From positions 87,865,805 through 87,929,804 of the forward strand of contig CM042160.1 in the NCBI GenBank assembly GCA_023376005.1: a stretch of DNA of 64,000 nt, written 5' to 3'. Below the pieces are notes generated by a model that saw nothing but the letters and a program-made list of their open reading frames with translations, was not told where the DNA came from and ran no database searches. Within the stretch, counting starts at the first letter, position 1. Every line of letters starts with the position of its first letter. This document shows, in pieces, positions 1 through 10,564 of this stretch. The translations under genes and the position numbers were made by a program. This stretch comes from Doryteuthis pealeii (Eukaryota; Mollusca; Cephalopoda; Myopsida; Loliginidae).

Positions 1-354
1 TGGTAGGAATTTTGTCACTTAAAGTTCAAGATTACCGTTATTTAAATTTCAAAGACTGATCTGGAATGTTTTTTTAATGATGACTAAGTCTCAAAGTTTG
101 TGTTCATTTTATGGTAATATTTGAAGGTGCGGGGAAAAAGCAATATTCAAATAAACTTTTTGCGACTCATGATTTCTGATCACCACCAAACAAGAATGAG
201 TTTTTTATATAATCAATCAGAGCCCAGTTTTAATGTAATTAAATATATTAAATTAGAAAGACTAATGAAATTAAATAAGAACGCATATAAAAATATTATG
301 CTTATTTTAATTATATTTTATATAGATGGGTACTCAGTTTCTTAAAAACTCATT

Positions 355-850
355 ATTTCTATTTAACCCATAGACATGATCCTAACAGGTACTACTACTC
401 CAGGCGAGAGTGGACCTGGGAGTAATGATGATGAAGAGGTACACCACATTCCCCAGAGCTCCAGAATTGTAACTTCAGAGTTTAACATCATACCCAGGAC
501 ACTAAGACCCTCAGCCACCACCTTCTAGCACATATGATAAAAAGGGTTGGGGCTTGCCATAAGGACAATAGGGTTGGGACAATCATATAGGTGCTAGGGC
601 TTGATGTGACCACCTGATTGATCAGAGGGGGCATCTCCAACCACCCATCTAGTCTAAGTAAGGTCCAAAGTGGAGTGTGGCATGTAATGGACTACTCAGC
701 CACCAAGGTGCCATCCTTAAAAATCATGGGTCGCCACCTATGACCAACAGGCGGCCCCATTGGATGGGGGGGGGGCTCTTACCCCTCTGCAGGGGTTCAG
801 TTGGTGTATTCTAAATCCCCAGCCGACAGAGCTGCCAGGACACTGATTGG
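355..850 (+). repeat. Interspersed repeat family R1, copy a
   Basis: About 500 bp of moderately GC-rich sequence with diagnostic blocks: AACCCATAGA near one end, ATCATATAGGTGCTAG in the middle and CTCTTACCCCTCTGCAG near the other. The same blocks in the same order recur at 4515-5000, 11385-11935, 18745-19050, 42190-42430, 55755-56360 and 57710-58245, in both orientations. It looks like a non-coding high-copy element. I cannot assign it to a named family. Confidence 0.75.
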
Positions 851-861
851 TTTTGGTAAAG

Positions 862-1382
862 TACCGTATTTGATGGCATATAGGATGCACTTTCCCCAAA
901 AAATTTTGGCTAAAAAAATTGCCCTGCCTCTTATACATTGTAGGTGAAGTTTGAGACCTCCCGTAGGCCTTGGCTAATCTTCTCTATGATGCTCACTAAC
1001 CCAGCTTACGCCCAGTACTTTTACGTACCCTAAACTCCATGCATCCTTATTTTATTGCTGGTATTATTGTATTATTACCGGTGCTTTAAAAATGAATTCA
1101 TAAAAATGAAAGCAATCCAATCTAAAATGCTGTGACTTGCGTTTATAAACATCAGCCGATTGGCGCTCTGACTTACCGGTAATGCCATCTGTTGGCAAGG
1201 AATAAAACTATGATTATTGCTTGCCTGTATTGCCAAACTGCTTTTATACAGCTATATTTCTGCTTGTGTAATGAACAGCTAGACTTTTTTCAACAATATT
1301 TGCTTAAATACACTAAAAAACTTTTTTCCTGAATCTGACCTGCTGAAATGGGAGTGCATCTTATATGCCGTCAAATACGCTA
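862..1382 (+). mobile_element. TA-flanked TIR element inside left arm
   Basis: Ends are inverted copies: CCGTATTTGATGGCATATAG on the left, and a right end whose reverse complement starts GCGTATTTGACGGCATATAA. Each end abuts a TA dinucleotide, as expected for a Tc1/mariner/pogo-type duplication. It interrupts the interspersed repeat to its left. The mirror copy is at about 4017-4508. No transposase frame is visible. Confidence 0.6.
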
Positions 1383-1484
1383 TATAAATGTGGTACTAAT
1401 TACCTCTACAATTCAACTTGAATGTTATAAAAACATCTGTAGCTTTGGTTTTATAGAAATATATATATATATATATATATATAT

Positions 1485-1595
1485 TTCTCTTTTTCATATA
1501 TTTTTTGCTCGTTGATGATGACCCTTCTACTAAGGCGTCGAAACAGATTTCTGTCAGCAGATAATAATTACTAATTGTTTTTTCAAAATGTTAAA

Positions 1596-1600
<5 letters not shown>
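1485..1600 (+). repeat. Retroelement flank motif (CTACTAAGGCGTCGAAAC)
   Basis: The block GATGATGACCCTTCTACTAA followed by GGCGTCGAAAC recurs, inverted, at 3345-3420 and 3845-3915. Similar 'GATGATG...CGAAAC' or 'CATCATC...CGAAAT' blocks occur at 8690-8760, 17920-18015, 39545-39600, 46655-46705 and 59630-59690. This kind of block is common at the ends of animal retroelements, but I assign no family with certainty. Confidence 0.4.
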
Positions 1601-1632
<32 letters not shown>

Positions 1633-1639
1633 TACACCA

Positions 1640-1905
1640 ACAAAACAGTATGTCACACAACACCGCAGAACAAATCAGGACAGAGATGTTACATAAAATC
1701 CAACACCAAATCTCTGTACTAAAACACAAGTTACTCTGCCTAATTCACAAAAGCCACTGGCACCAACTCGGCCGACGAGACTTAGTCACCAACCTCTCCT
1801 CAACCGAACTAAACAACCCACAAACTGAAGCCCTCAGCTTCTGTTTAAAATTTGTCACTGGTATAAGTAACCGAAACACCAGCAAACTCATAGACAAAAA
1901 CATAT
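1640..1905 (+). pseudogene. Retroelement protein fragment (Penelope-like?)
   Basis: One open frame runs from the TA microsatellite and contains LVTNLSSTELNNPQTEALSF followed by a CLKF motif. 'NLSS..L...E...LS..L.F' is a pattern I associate with the N-terminal part of Penelope-like reverse transcriptases (and some related retroelement ORFs). Only about 90 codons remain, with no catalytic YADD box, and the fragment ends where a Helitron-like element begins at 1911. The sister copy at 9080-9340 has frame-disrupting differences. Family assignment is inference. Confidence 0.4.
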
Positions 1906-1910
1906 ATATA

Positions 1911-2266
1911 CTAGCAAAAGTACCCGGTCCATGACCAGACTATATATAAAGTTTGGACTATAAATAGGCAAGATATACCGAGCTGAATGGCTTAGACTAA
2001 AATTAAACTAAACTGCTGGTATAGCTATAATAGAAAGCAGGCAGTGGACAATATTTTATTATCAGCAGTAGCTGGTATACGGACTGTTCCGCAAATCGGG
2101 TGATTTTGGTTTAATTAATTAATCATATCCCTTAATCAGTAAAAAATCAATAACCAAATTTGGCGTGTTTCTTAGTTAGAAGGTTATTGAAGTGTATGCA
2201 AGATTTCGAATTTGAGTGACTTCCCGTTTCGGAGTTATACGTCGACAAGTACATACCAAACTTTCT

Positions 2267-2270
<4 letters not shown>
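1911..2270 (-). mobile_element. Helitron-like non-autonomous element, family 2, copy 1
   Basis: Read on the minus strand, the 3' end is a short hairpin (GGTC-ATG-GACC), then GGGTACTTTTGCTAG, ending in CTAG before a T. This is the classic Helitron terminus (hairpin about 10-12 nt before CTRR, insertion between A and T). The 5' end is lost in a TA microsatellite, so that boundary is approximate. Copies: 9345-9720 and 57022-57330. Confidence 0.6.
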
Positions 2271-2299
<29 letters not shown>

Positions 2300-2306
<7 letters not shown>

Positions 2307-2446
2307 CTTTTAATAAATAGGTGTGCGGGGTTTTCCCTCAATATAATTGAATAAAAGGAAGTGCAATTGTGTTCGGTTACAGAAGAAATGTAAATAATTC
2401 ACTTTAGGATATAGAAATGTAAAATGTGTCATGAAGATAAAGAAAT

Positions 2447-2480
<34 letters not shown>

Positions 2481-2864
2481 GAAATGTGACAGAGATGATT
2501 GAGTCATCCAGGGAAAAAATTATAAAAAAAAGAAATTGTCAGAATATAGAAAATGGATTCAGTTTCTTTTACAAAAAGAATCGTAGCTCTCTTTCTAATC
2601 AATATGAAACTGAGGTTTGTAATTAGGTGATTTCTTCTTTTTACTGAGCTTAATTGAAAATTCAAACAAAAGCTGCAATTATTTCAATGTTAAGGGGAAA
2701 GAGAAAGAGAAGGAAAAAGAGGGAAAGGGGGGGGAGGAAAGAAAGGAAAAAGTAAAGGAGAGAAAGGAAATAAAAAGGGTGAGTAATAAAAAGAGGGAAA
2801 GAGAGAGAAAAGAAAAAGAAAGCAAATGAAGATAGAGAAAGAAAAGGGGGAAGAATTCGAGGAG
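2300..2864. other. Unassigned AT-rich stretch with poly-T and GA-rich tract
   Basis: Holds a poly-T run of more than 25 (about 2449-2477) and a purine-only tract (2695-2870) that gives artefactual long frames on the minus strand. No gene signal. The same stretch is repeated at 9750-10335. Confidence 0.6.
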
Positions 2865-2871
2865 AGCAAGG

Positions 2872-3037
2872 GGTGCTCTTCCAATATGTGAACTACCGAA
2901 GGTTTGTGATCTACTAGGAAAAAAGAAGACAGGGTTAGGGTATAGGGTTAGTTTAATGGGAAAATAATGGGTAGTTAATGGGTATATCACATATTGGAAT
3001 GTAAACAACTCGGTAGATCACATATTGGAAGAGCACC
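2872..3037. mobile_element. GGTGCTC TIR element, copy 1
   Basis: Ends are inverted: GGTGCTCTTCCAATATGTGA at the left and its counterpart (TCACATATTGGAAGAGCACC) at the right. Flanks are GAGCAAGG and GAGCAAAG, a 7-of-8 target duplication. The interior carries AGGGTTAGGG-type repeats. Further copies: about 10337-10504 and 45313-45538. Confidence 0.75.
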
Positions 3038-3097
3038 GAGCAAAGAATTGAAAAAGGAAAGAAAAGGAGAAAAATGAAAAGCAATTTAAGGGGAAAG

Positions 3098-3335
3098 GGA
3101 CCATATGACCTTTAGGCACCCCTTTTGCGATCTTGATTCATAAGGACATTTTTTTTTCCATTTACATCGTCAAAATCCGGTTGTTTGTTAACAGACGATT
3201 TTTATTTAAAAAAAATTTTTTTTTTTTTTTTTTTTAAAATTATAAAGCTAACCCCTAACCCTAACAAACCGATTTTGACAGTGTAAATAAAAAAAAACTG
3301 TCCTTATGAGATTGCAAAGGGGCCTAAAGGTCAAT
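3098..3335. mobile_element. GGACCATATG TIR element, truncated
   Basis: The left end GGACCATATGACCTTTAGGC is intact. The right end breaks off within its inverted copy near the single N (3343), where a retroelement flank begins. The interior has long poly-A/poly-T tracts. Confidence 0.7.
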
Positions 3336-4016
3336 GTCGGGGNTGACAGAAATTGTTTTTGACGCCTTAGTAGAAGGGTTCATCAATACGAGCAAAAATA
3401 TATGAAAAAGAGAAAGAGGATAAAACGTTTGAAGAAAATAGGGGTACAAAACACACGCTGGATGCTTGAATTTTCAATGCGCATACTGTTTCAAAAATAA
3501 ATAATTTTATTTTAAAATCAGAAGCATTTTTAATTCAAAAATAAACTCAAAAGAGTTTGGTGTAATATATAAAAAAGGGTAGAGATTATCAAAAATGTTC
3601 AAAATATGATCCAGCATTAAGTTGTTTACATATCCACAGTACAATTGAAAGAAGATGTTAAAATTTCAAAAAGTTTGTGGTATAGGTAACTTTTTTTTTT
3701 TTTTTGTAGTGTTCGTAGAATAATTTCGGAGGTGTAAAAATCCGTATATTTTGTTTTTTCATGAGACAAATGTGTAAATAAATGGAAATTAATCCGACAG
3801 AATGAATTTAACATTTTGAAAAAACAATTAGTAATCATTATCTGCTGACAGAAATCTGTTTCGACGCCTTAGTAGAAGGGTCTCATCAAACGCAAAAATA
3901 ATATGAAAAAGAGAAATATATATATATATATATATATATTTCTATAAAACCAAAGCTACAGATGTTTTATAACATTCAGTTGAATTGTAGAGGTAATTAG
4001 TACCACATTTATATAG

Positions 4017-4508
4017 CGTATTTGACGGCATATAAGATGCACTCCCATTTCAGCAGGTCGATTCAGGAAAAAAGTTTTAGTGTATTTAAGCAAATATGTT
4101 GAAAACAGTCTAGCTGTTCATTAACACAAAAGAAATATAGCTGTATAAACAGTTTGGCAATACAGGCAAGCATATCATAGTTTATTCCTTGCCAACAGAT
4201 GGCATTACGGTAAGTCAGAGCGCCGATCAGCTGATGTTTTAAACGCAAGTCACAGCATTTTAGATTGGATTGCTTTCATTTTTACGAATTCATTTTTGAG
4301 CACCAGTAATAATACAGCATAAAATAAGGATGCATGGAGTTTAGGGTAGGTAAAGTACTGAGTGTAAGCTGGTTAGTGAGCATCATAGAGAAGATTAAGC
4401 CTCGGCTACGGGAGGTCTCAAACTTCACCTACTATGTATAAGAGGCAGGGCAATTTTTTGAGCCAAATTTGGGGGGAAAGTGCATCCTATATGCCATCAA
4501 ATACGGTA
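4017..4508 (-). mobile_element. TA-flanked TIR element inside right arm
   Basis: Mirror copy of the element at 862-1382, carried along in the inverted repeat. It has the same terminal motif (GTATTTGAYGGCATATA) at both ends and the same AT-rich interior. Not independently inserted. Confidence 0.6.
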
Positions 4509-4514
4509 ACTTTA

Positions 4515-5000
4515 CCAAACCAATCAGTGTCTGGCAGCTCTTCGGCTGGGGATTTAGAATACACCAACTGAACCCCTGCAGAGGGTAAGAGCCCCCCCTC
4601 CAATGGGGCCGCCTGTTGGTCATAGGTGCGACCCATGATTTTATAGATGGCACCTTGGTGGCTAAGTAGTCCATTACATGCACACTCCACTTTTGGACCT
4701 TACTTAGACTAGATGGGTGGTTGGAGATGCCCCCTGATCAATCAGGTGGTCACATCAAGCCCTAGCACCTATATGATTGTCCCAACCCTATTGTCCTTAT
4801 GGCAAGCCCCACCATTTTTATCATATGTGCTAGAAGGTGGTGGCTGAGGGTCTTAGTGTCTGGGTATGATGTTAAACTCTGAAGTTACAATTCTGGAGCT
4901 CTGGGAAATGTGGTGTACCTCTTCATCATATTACTTCAGGTCCACTCTCGCTGAGTAGTAGTAGCTGTTAGGATCATGTCTATGGGTTAATAGAAATAAT
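4515..5000 (-). repeat. R1 repeat, copy b (mirror of copy a)
   Basis: Reverse-orientation copy belonging to the right arm of the giant inverted repeat. Same block order as 355-850 when read on the minus strand. Confidence 0.75.
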
Positions 5001-5301
5001 TGAGTTTTTAAGAAACTGAGTACCCATCTATATAAAATAAATTAAAATAAGCATAATATTTTTATCTGCGTTCTATATTAATTTCATTAGTCTTTCTAAT
5101 TTAATATATTTAATTACATTAAACTGGCTCTGTTGATTATATAACTCTTATTTGGGTGGTGATCAGAAATCACGAGTCGCAAAAGTTTATTTGAATATTG
5201 CTTTTTCCCGCACCTTCAATATTACCATAAAATGAACCAAACTTTGGAACTTAGTCATCATTAAAAAAACATTCCAGATCAGTCTTTGAAATTTAAATAA
5301 C

Positions 5302-5685
5302 GGTAACTTGAACTTTAAGTGACTAAATTCCTACCATAATTTATGCTTGTGCATTATTTAAAATGAACTTAATTGTTACTAAAAAACATTTTATGATATT
5401 TTTGTGTTAAAAATGCAGTCTAGTGATTTGAACATTTGGGAAAAAAAAAAAAGAAAAAAAAGGGGGGGTATATTACGGTGAATTTGATAATGGCGAACCA
5501 GTTACTTCCTGTTTTTTCCCAAAAACAAAAAAGGGACATCAATCTCATTGACTTATTTTTATTTTTAAGACTTTTTGGCTGAATTTAATTGTTTAAAAAT
5601 CTATTAAAATAAATTAAGTTCATTTTAATAATGCCCAAGTATAATTTTATGCTAGGAATTTAGTCACTTAAAGTTCAAGATTACC
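5302..5685. mobile_element. GGTAATC TIR element with 8-bp duplication
   Basis: Inverted ends: GGTAACTTGAACTTTAAGTG on the left, and CTTAAAGTTCAAGATTACC on the right. It is flanked on both sides by TAAATAAC, a perfect 8-bp target duplication. The reverse complement of this duplication appears at 37-44 next to the matching element end in the left arm, so the element predates the giant inversion. The interior holds a G-rich tract; no coding frame. Confidence 0.85.
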
Positions 5686-5693
5686 TAAATAAC

Positions 5694-6230
5694 AATAATG
5701 CCAATATTATTTTCCCTTGCAAACCAACATCTTGATTATAGTGAATTGATCAACACTACTGCAAGGTTTGTCTGTGAGATCTGCCTTAGGACCACAAGGT
5801 TCAGGTTTGATACACAGCCCTGCCAACTCATCACATGAGTGCACAGCATGGATCTGTGCAATAAGTTGTGGGTTTAGTGGTGCTCACTCAGACACAAAAA
5901 TATCTCCTTGTCTAGTGCTAGTGAAAAGTTGATAGACTCCTCACTGACAGCTGATTACTAACAATAGACCATTGCGACTGTACGACTTTTACTATATAAA
6001 ATAAAAATCAATCTTAGCGTAGTAGAGACTCAATCTTTTTTTTTTTTTTTTTCTTTCGATTTCAGATGAAACTTGTTATTGTACTGTTTATTTTTTTTTT
6101 TATTGTTGTTGCTTAGCACAATTCTTTGGTTTCTCTTTCAGAAACAGTCAGCCTGACACTCCTGCTCGATGCAAAGATACCCAAGGTTTGTTTCTTTGCC
6201 AAATGATGATGTTGTTCTTGATCCTTGTGG
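5694..6230 (+). repeat. Degenerate tRNA-derived SINE (family S1) and spacer
   Basis: 5770-5955 matches the S1 family in order: CACAAGGTTCAGGTTTGAT (B-box region), CCAACTCA, GGATCTGTG, CTCCTTG, then GCTAGTGAAAAG. The tRNA-like A-box part is poor. The rest is poly-T-bearing spacer with nothing else recognisable. Confidence 0.5.
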
Positions 6231-6365
6231 CAAAGATGTGGACAAGCGAGTCTTTGACACGACGGACTTCACAGCCCAGGCTTAACAGTACCTGAATTAC
6301 TAAGTGGTCACCATCTAAACACTGAACAGACTCATCATTGCTTAGTTGCCAGAGAATCACTGGAG
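6230..6365 (-). repeat. 5S-rRNA-like SINE segment (family S3)
   Basis: Reverse complement reads AGCAATGATGAGTCTGTTCA then GTGTTTAGATGGTGACCA. This resembles the internal promoter half of 5S rRNA, as in 5S-derived SINEs. Copies: 7600-7730, 8830-8890, 37100-37175 and 37185-37320. Confidence 0.55.
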
Positions 6366-6469
6366 TCGAGTTAGTACAACTATATCAGTATGTTTGTTTA
6401 TTTTAACTTGGATGTTTTGTGTGATGGGAGGTAAGTGGCTGTATACTGATGCTTCGTTTTCTTTCTAGA

Positions 6470-6660
6470 CTGGTTATCTAGCATGGTTAAAGACCAATCC
6501 GCCTACTATTAGCCCATAGGTGGAGAGTAGTTGGATTCATACTTTTTTCCCAAAGGTATTAGCGCTTTGTGAATGCAAACAGCTTTGTTCAGGATTTAAT
6601 GACACGGGTTGACGAATCCATTTCTTACAACTCTAACCATTACCCGCACACCACACTCCT
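6470..6660 (-). repeat. tRNA-derived SINE (family S2)
   Basis: Minus-strand copy of the S2 family: tRNA-like head, then a conserved body containing CCTTTGGG, TTGGATTCATAC and TAGACTGGTTATCTAGC. The body blocks recur at 31725-31960, 41855-42175 and 53445-53700. Confidence 0.6.
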
Positions 6661-6899
6661 GTATTAATAAGATATATAACAGAACATTTCAAAATTTGTT
6701 TCAAGTTTAACAGAAAGGTGATTTTGAATGAAAAATAATTTGTAAGGAAGATCAATGTTCCCTTTAAATCGACCAGGAACCTTGGGATTCCTAGATGCGA
6801 CCTACACAAGGATGCTATTTGCTGTTTTGAACAAATCTGAGAAGCAGCATTCTAACAGCAGCTGTTCGGCCACTTACCTCCATCACACAAATAATCCAA

Positions 6900-7400
6900 G
6901 TAAGTAGAAACAAGACATGCTGGAGAATAGACAAACTCATAAGCAACATTATTTAAGAATTTTAATAATAAAGTGTGTGCTAGATGCCTGCTCCTATTTA
7001 ATGACTCGGCATAATCATGTGACCTATCTTTGGCCAATCACTGGCAGTACTCTGAGGTTGATACAATACTTAACCAACCCTCTGGACATAATTACTTCTG
7101 ACTTCGTGGACGACGGACATAGGATTAAATCACTGGACCTTACCAATACGCAGGATAGGCTTACACGCTTCCAAGGGATTCTATCCACAGGACTTTCTTT
7201 AAGCCCTTTTCAACTGGCCAAGGATGGCATTTAAAACTTTACAAAACATTATCTTATGGATCCTACTGATGGACCAACAGTTTGGTCTGACCAGGGAAAC
7301 ATTAGATTTACCAGTCTGTGCTGATACTGGATGCTGTCTAGAGGACTTACCTAGATGGATTCCTAGGTTGATGCTCTAACAACTGAGCTAAACGGAGTGT
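6900..7400 (-). repeat. Composite SINE region with tRNA-like head
   Basis: On the minus strand, 7310-7400 begins TTTAGCTCAGTTGTTAGAGC, a tRNA A-box-like head. 6960-7050 contains GGCCAATCACTGGCAGTACT, repeated at 37520-37545. An open frame at 6917-7234 is a by-product; its peptide has no recognisable domain. Confidence 0.45.
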
Positions 7401-7599
7401 GCAAAAAAAATTACTTTTGAGATGGTCATTGATCTTTTTTTTGTCTAAAGTTTATGAATGAGTTAGTGTAAATCAATTGCTTGTTCGTTTTATCATTTTT
7501 ATTATTGAATCTTTTTATTCTTTTTTTTAACTGAAACTTTCAAAATGCAGCATTTCAATTACTGCAATGATTTTCTTCTTGTCGATGACTACACACCTC

Positions 7600-7730
7600 G
7601 AAGGAAATTCTGGCAATTAAGCATGATGAGTCTGTTCAGTGCTTAGATGGGTGACCATGTAATAACATTCAGGTTGTGGAGTCAGAGTTAGAAGTATTAA
7701 GGGGTCACTGGAGTTGGAGCTGGTATATTA
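7600..7730 (+). repeat. 5S-rRNA-like SINE segment, plus strand
   Basis: TTAAGCATGATGAGTCTGTT followed by CAGTGCTTAGATGGGTGACC is close to the 3' half of animal 5S rRNA. The 5' half of 5S is absent, so this is a SINE head, not a 5S gene. Confidence 0.6.
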
Positions 7731-7739
7731 TACCAGGGT

Positions 7740-8830
7740 TGGGTCAGTAAATGGTATTCCTGTTGTGTGGAGTTAAGTGAAGGAGAGGCTTTCTGGCATT
7801 AGATATACCAATCACGTGATGAGCCCAGACGTTTTGGCGCAAAATATACCAAATTCACCAGAAGAAACCCGAACAGATCCGATGAGGCAGTGACTTTAAA
7901 TCCTCTCCAAAAATTACCCTAAGATACAGATATCTTCTCCATCATGCGGTAAGTCTCTCAAACATAACTCTATACACAGAAGGACTTTATTTGTTACTCA
8001 TTATTTTATTTGTCTTTAATAATTGTTAAGAATTAAACTTTAATTAACTTTTAATTCATTTATTTGTTGCTGTTAGTACAGCATTTAATTCTAAAACTAA
8101 CACAATACCAGCATGTCTTCTTCATCTTACTTATATGATCTTATTTGGTGGACATAAGTAGCCATGAGTAGCTGTTTTATAGACTGTCTACTTCCAAATA
8201 TTGTTCAAAACAGCATTGTGTAGTTCCAATGTAAATTTTCCCAAACATTTCATTAAGTCAAGTAATGCAGCAGCTATACAGTAGTACTGACATGGCTACA
8301 GCTTGGAAGAGTCAATTTTCACTAGGTGTCATATGCTTTTGGTCATATACCAAGATTATGGAGTCAAAGTTGGAAGCAATTAAGAGTTCACTGACTCCAG
8401 TTGAATTTCACTTTATATGGCCCTAGTTTGTCTGTAAAGTTTATACAGTGCACACTCCTTATAATTATTTAAAAAATCATCGATTGCTCTAGGTAAGTCT
8501 CTAGGTAGCATCCAGTGTCAGCCAAAGCAATAGTTACACTGAAGAATGTAGCCATGTTCAGATGTTACGCGAACAGCAGTGGATGTACAAAGATGAAGCG
8601 ATCACTAGCTTAACCGCTTTTTGGAAAACAATGCTTCCGGTTTAATTTAAATCATTTTCTGCTTCTCTCTCTGATGAGTCTGGGTTAAAAACATTCTGAT
8701 GATGATTTTTATAAAATCGAAATATTGTTCATATTAGCTATGAAATGGATAAATAAATATATATTCTTTTAACAATATTGTGTGTTTTCATACTCTTTTA
8801 TTCATACAAAGCATTGTAAATAAAAAGAAA
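7740..8830. other. AT-rich spacer, no gene seen
   Basis: Contains a retroelement flank-like block (8690-8760, CTGATGATGA...CGAAATATTG) and a partial SINE-like stretch at 8480-8530. Nothing else is recognisable. Confidence 0.4.
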
Positions 8831-8890
8831 GGAAGGTAAGCAACAATGAGCTTGTTCAGTACTTGGATGAGTAACCATTTAAATAACAGT
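8830..8890 (+). repeat. Short 5S-like SINE fragment
   Basis: GTAAGCAACAATGAGCTTGT then TCAGTACTTGGATGAGTAAC matches the 5S internal region; truncated on both sides. Confidence 0.5.
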
Positions 8891-9028
8891 AGATGCTAAA
8901 ATACGTAAGGCTTTATGTAAGCAAAGCTTAGTTAATAAGAATAACAGCAAAACTGCTGTTGATACTTGCACGCGTACTGAAGAGCTGTCAGCAGATATAA
9001 TTACTAATTGTTTTTTCAAAATGTTAAA

Positions 9029-9067
<39 letters not shown>

Positions 9068-9079
9068 TACACCACAAAA

Positions 9080-9340
9080 CAGTATGTCACACAACACCGC
9101 AGAACAAATCAGGACAGAGATATTACATAAAAACTAACACCAAATCTCTGTACTAAAACACAAGTTACTCTGCCTAATTCACAAAAGCCACTGGCACCAA
9201 CTCGGCTGACGAGACTTAGTCACCAACCTCTCCTCAACCGAACTAAACAACACACAAACTGAAGCCCTCAGCTTTGGTTTAAAATTTGCCACTGGTGTAA
9301 GTAACCGAAACACCAGCAAACTCATAGACAAAAACATATA
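9080..9340 (+). pseudogene. Second copy of retroelement protein fragment
   Basis: Same coding remnant as 1640-1905, within the duplicated composite block. It shares the 'NLSS' segment region but carries changes (for example loss of a base pair near 9070 and CTAACA for CCAACA) that break the frame. Non-functional. Confidence 0.4.
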
Positions 9341-9344
9341 TATA

Positions 9345-9715
9345 CTAGCAAAAGTACCCGGTCCATGACCAGACTATATATAAAGTTTGGACCATAAATA
9401 GGCAAGAGATATCAAGCTGAACGGCTTAGACTGCAATTTTGTTCACTAAAATTAAACTAAACTGCTGATATATCTATAATAGAAAGCAGGCAGCGAACAA
9501 TATTTTAGCAGCAGCAGCAGCAGCTGGTATACGGACTGTTCCGCAAATCTGGTGATTTTGGTTTAATTAATTAATCATATCCCTTAATCAGTAAAAAATC
9601 AATAACCAAATTTGGCGTGTTTCTTAGTTAGAAGGTTATTGAAGTGTATGCAAGATTTCGAATTTGAGTGACTTCCCGTTTCGGAGTTATACGTCGACAA
9701 GTACATACCAAACTT

Positions 9716-9720
<5 letters not shown>
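9345..9720 (-). mobile_element. Helitron-like element, family 2, copy 2
   Basis: Copy within the duplicated composite block; same CTAG terminus and upstream hairpin on the minus strand, and the same TA microsatellite at the other end. Confidence 0.6.
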
Positions 9721-9747
<27 letters not shown>

Positions 9748-9897
9748 TAACTTTTAATAAATAGGTGTGTGGGGTTTTCCCTCAATATAATTGAAAAAAA
9801 AGAAGTGCAATTGTGTTCGATTACAGAAGAAATGTAAATAGATCACTTTAGGATATAGAAATGTAAAAATGTGTCATGAAGATAAAGAAATGTTTTG

Positions 9898-9930
<33 letters not shown>

Positions 9931-10336
9931 GAAATGTGACAGAGATGATTGAGTCATCCAGGGAAAAAATTATAAAAAAAAAGAAATTGTCAGAATATAG
10001 AAAATGGATTCAGTTTCTTTTACAAAAAGAATCGTAGCTCTCTTTCTAATCAATATGAAACTGAGGTTTGTAATTAGGTGATTTCTTCTTTTTACTGAGC
10101 TTAATTGAAAAATTCAAACAAAAGCTGCAATTATTTCAATGTTAAGGGGAAAGGGAAAGAGAAGGAAAAAGAGGAAAAGGGAGGGGGAAGAAAGGAAAAA
10201 GTAAAGGAGAGAAAGGAAATAAAAAGGGTGAGTAATAAAAAGAGGGAAAAAGAGAAAAAAAGAGAAAGAAAAGAAAAAGAAAGCAAATGAAGAGAGAGAT
10301 AGAGAAAGAAAAGGGGGAAGAATTCAAGGAGAGCAA

Positions 10337-10504
10337 GGTGTGCTCTTCCAATATGTGAACGACCGAAGGTTTGTGATCTACTAGGAAAAAAGAAGACAGG
10401 GTTAGGGTATAGGGTTAGTTTAATGGGGAAATAATGGGTAGTTAATGGGTAGATTACATATTGGAATGTAAACAACTCGGTAGATCACATATTGGAAGAG
10501 CACC
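10337..10504. mobile_element. GGTGCTC TIR element, copy 2
   Basis: Copy inside the second composite block, so not an independent insertion. The left terminus has a small change (GGTGTGCTC). Confidence 0.7.
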
Positions 10505-10564
10505 GAGCAAAGAATTGAAAAAGGAAAGAAAAGGAGAAAAATGAAAAGCAATTTAAGGGGAAAG

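Larger units (their letters stand above)
1..1600 (+). repeat. Left arm of giant inverted repeat
   Basis: This arm pairs, as reverse complement, with 3802-5337 over essentially its whole length; long stretches match with only small indels and substitutions. It is itself composite: the end of a GGTAATC-type TIR element (1-36) and the reverse complement of its 8-bp target duplication (37-44), an AT-rich stretch, a 500-bp interspersed repeat (355-850), a TA-flanked TIR element (862-1382), a TA microsatellite and a retroelement flank. The true left end lies outside the window. Both arms hold the same nested elements, so the inversion happened after those insertions. Confidence 0.9.
1552..3335 (+). 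repeat. Composite 1.8-kb repeat, copy 1
   Basis: Nearly identical, in direct orientation, to 8984-10822. In order it holds: retroelement flank, TA microsatellite, a retroelement coding fragment, a Helitron-like element, a TA tract, unassigned AT-rich DNA with a long poly-T, a purine-rich GA tract (2695-2870), a GGTGCTC TIR element and a GGACCATATG TIR element truncated at its right end. The whole mosaic was duplicated as one block after assembly from separate insertions. Confidence 0.85.
3802..5337 (-). repeat. Right arm of giant inverted repeat
   Basis: Reverse complement of 1-1600. The inner border is sharp: both arms stop at the sequence reading ATGTTAAATTCAT (on the + strand of the left arm). 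Beyond it the left arm enters a TA microsatellite and the right arm enters unrelated AT-rich DNA. On the outer side the homology runs into the TIR element at 5302-5685. No open frame for a transposase is seen in either arm. Confidence 0.9.

Noticed and set aside
2679..3008. Ser/Phe/Leu-rich frame on minus strand (also at 10131-10475)
   Set aside because: Arises from a purine-only GA tract read on the opposite strand.
6917..7234. 105-codon open frame
   Set aside because: Overlaps SINE-like sequence repeated at 37470-37560; no recognised domain.
7600..7730. Possible 5S rRNA gene
   Set aside because: Only the internal/3' half resembles 5S; no 5' half and no terminator, so SINE-derived.
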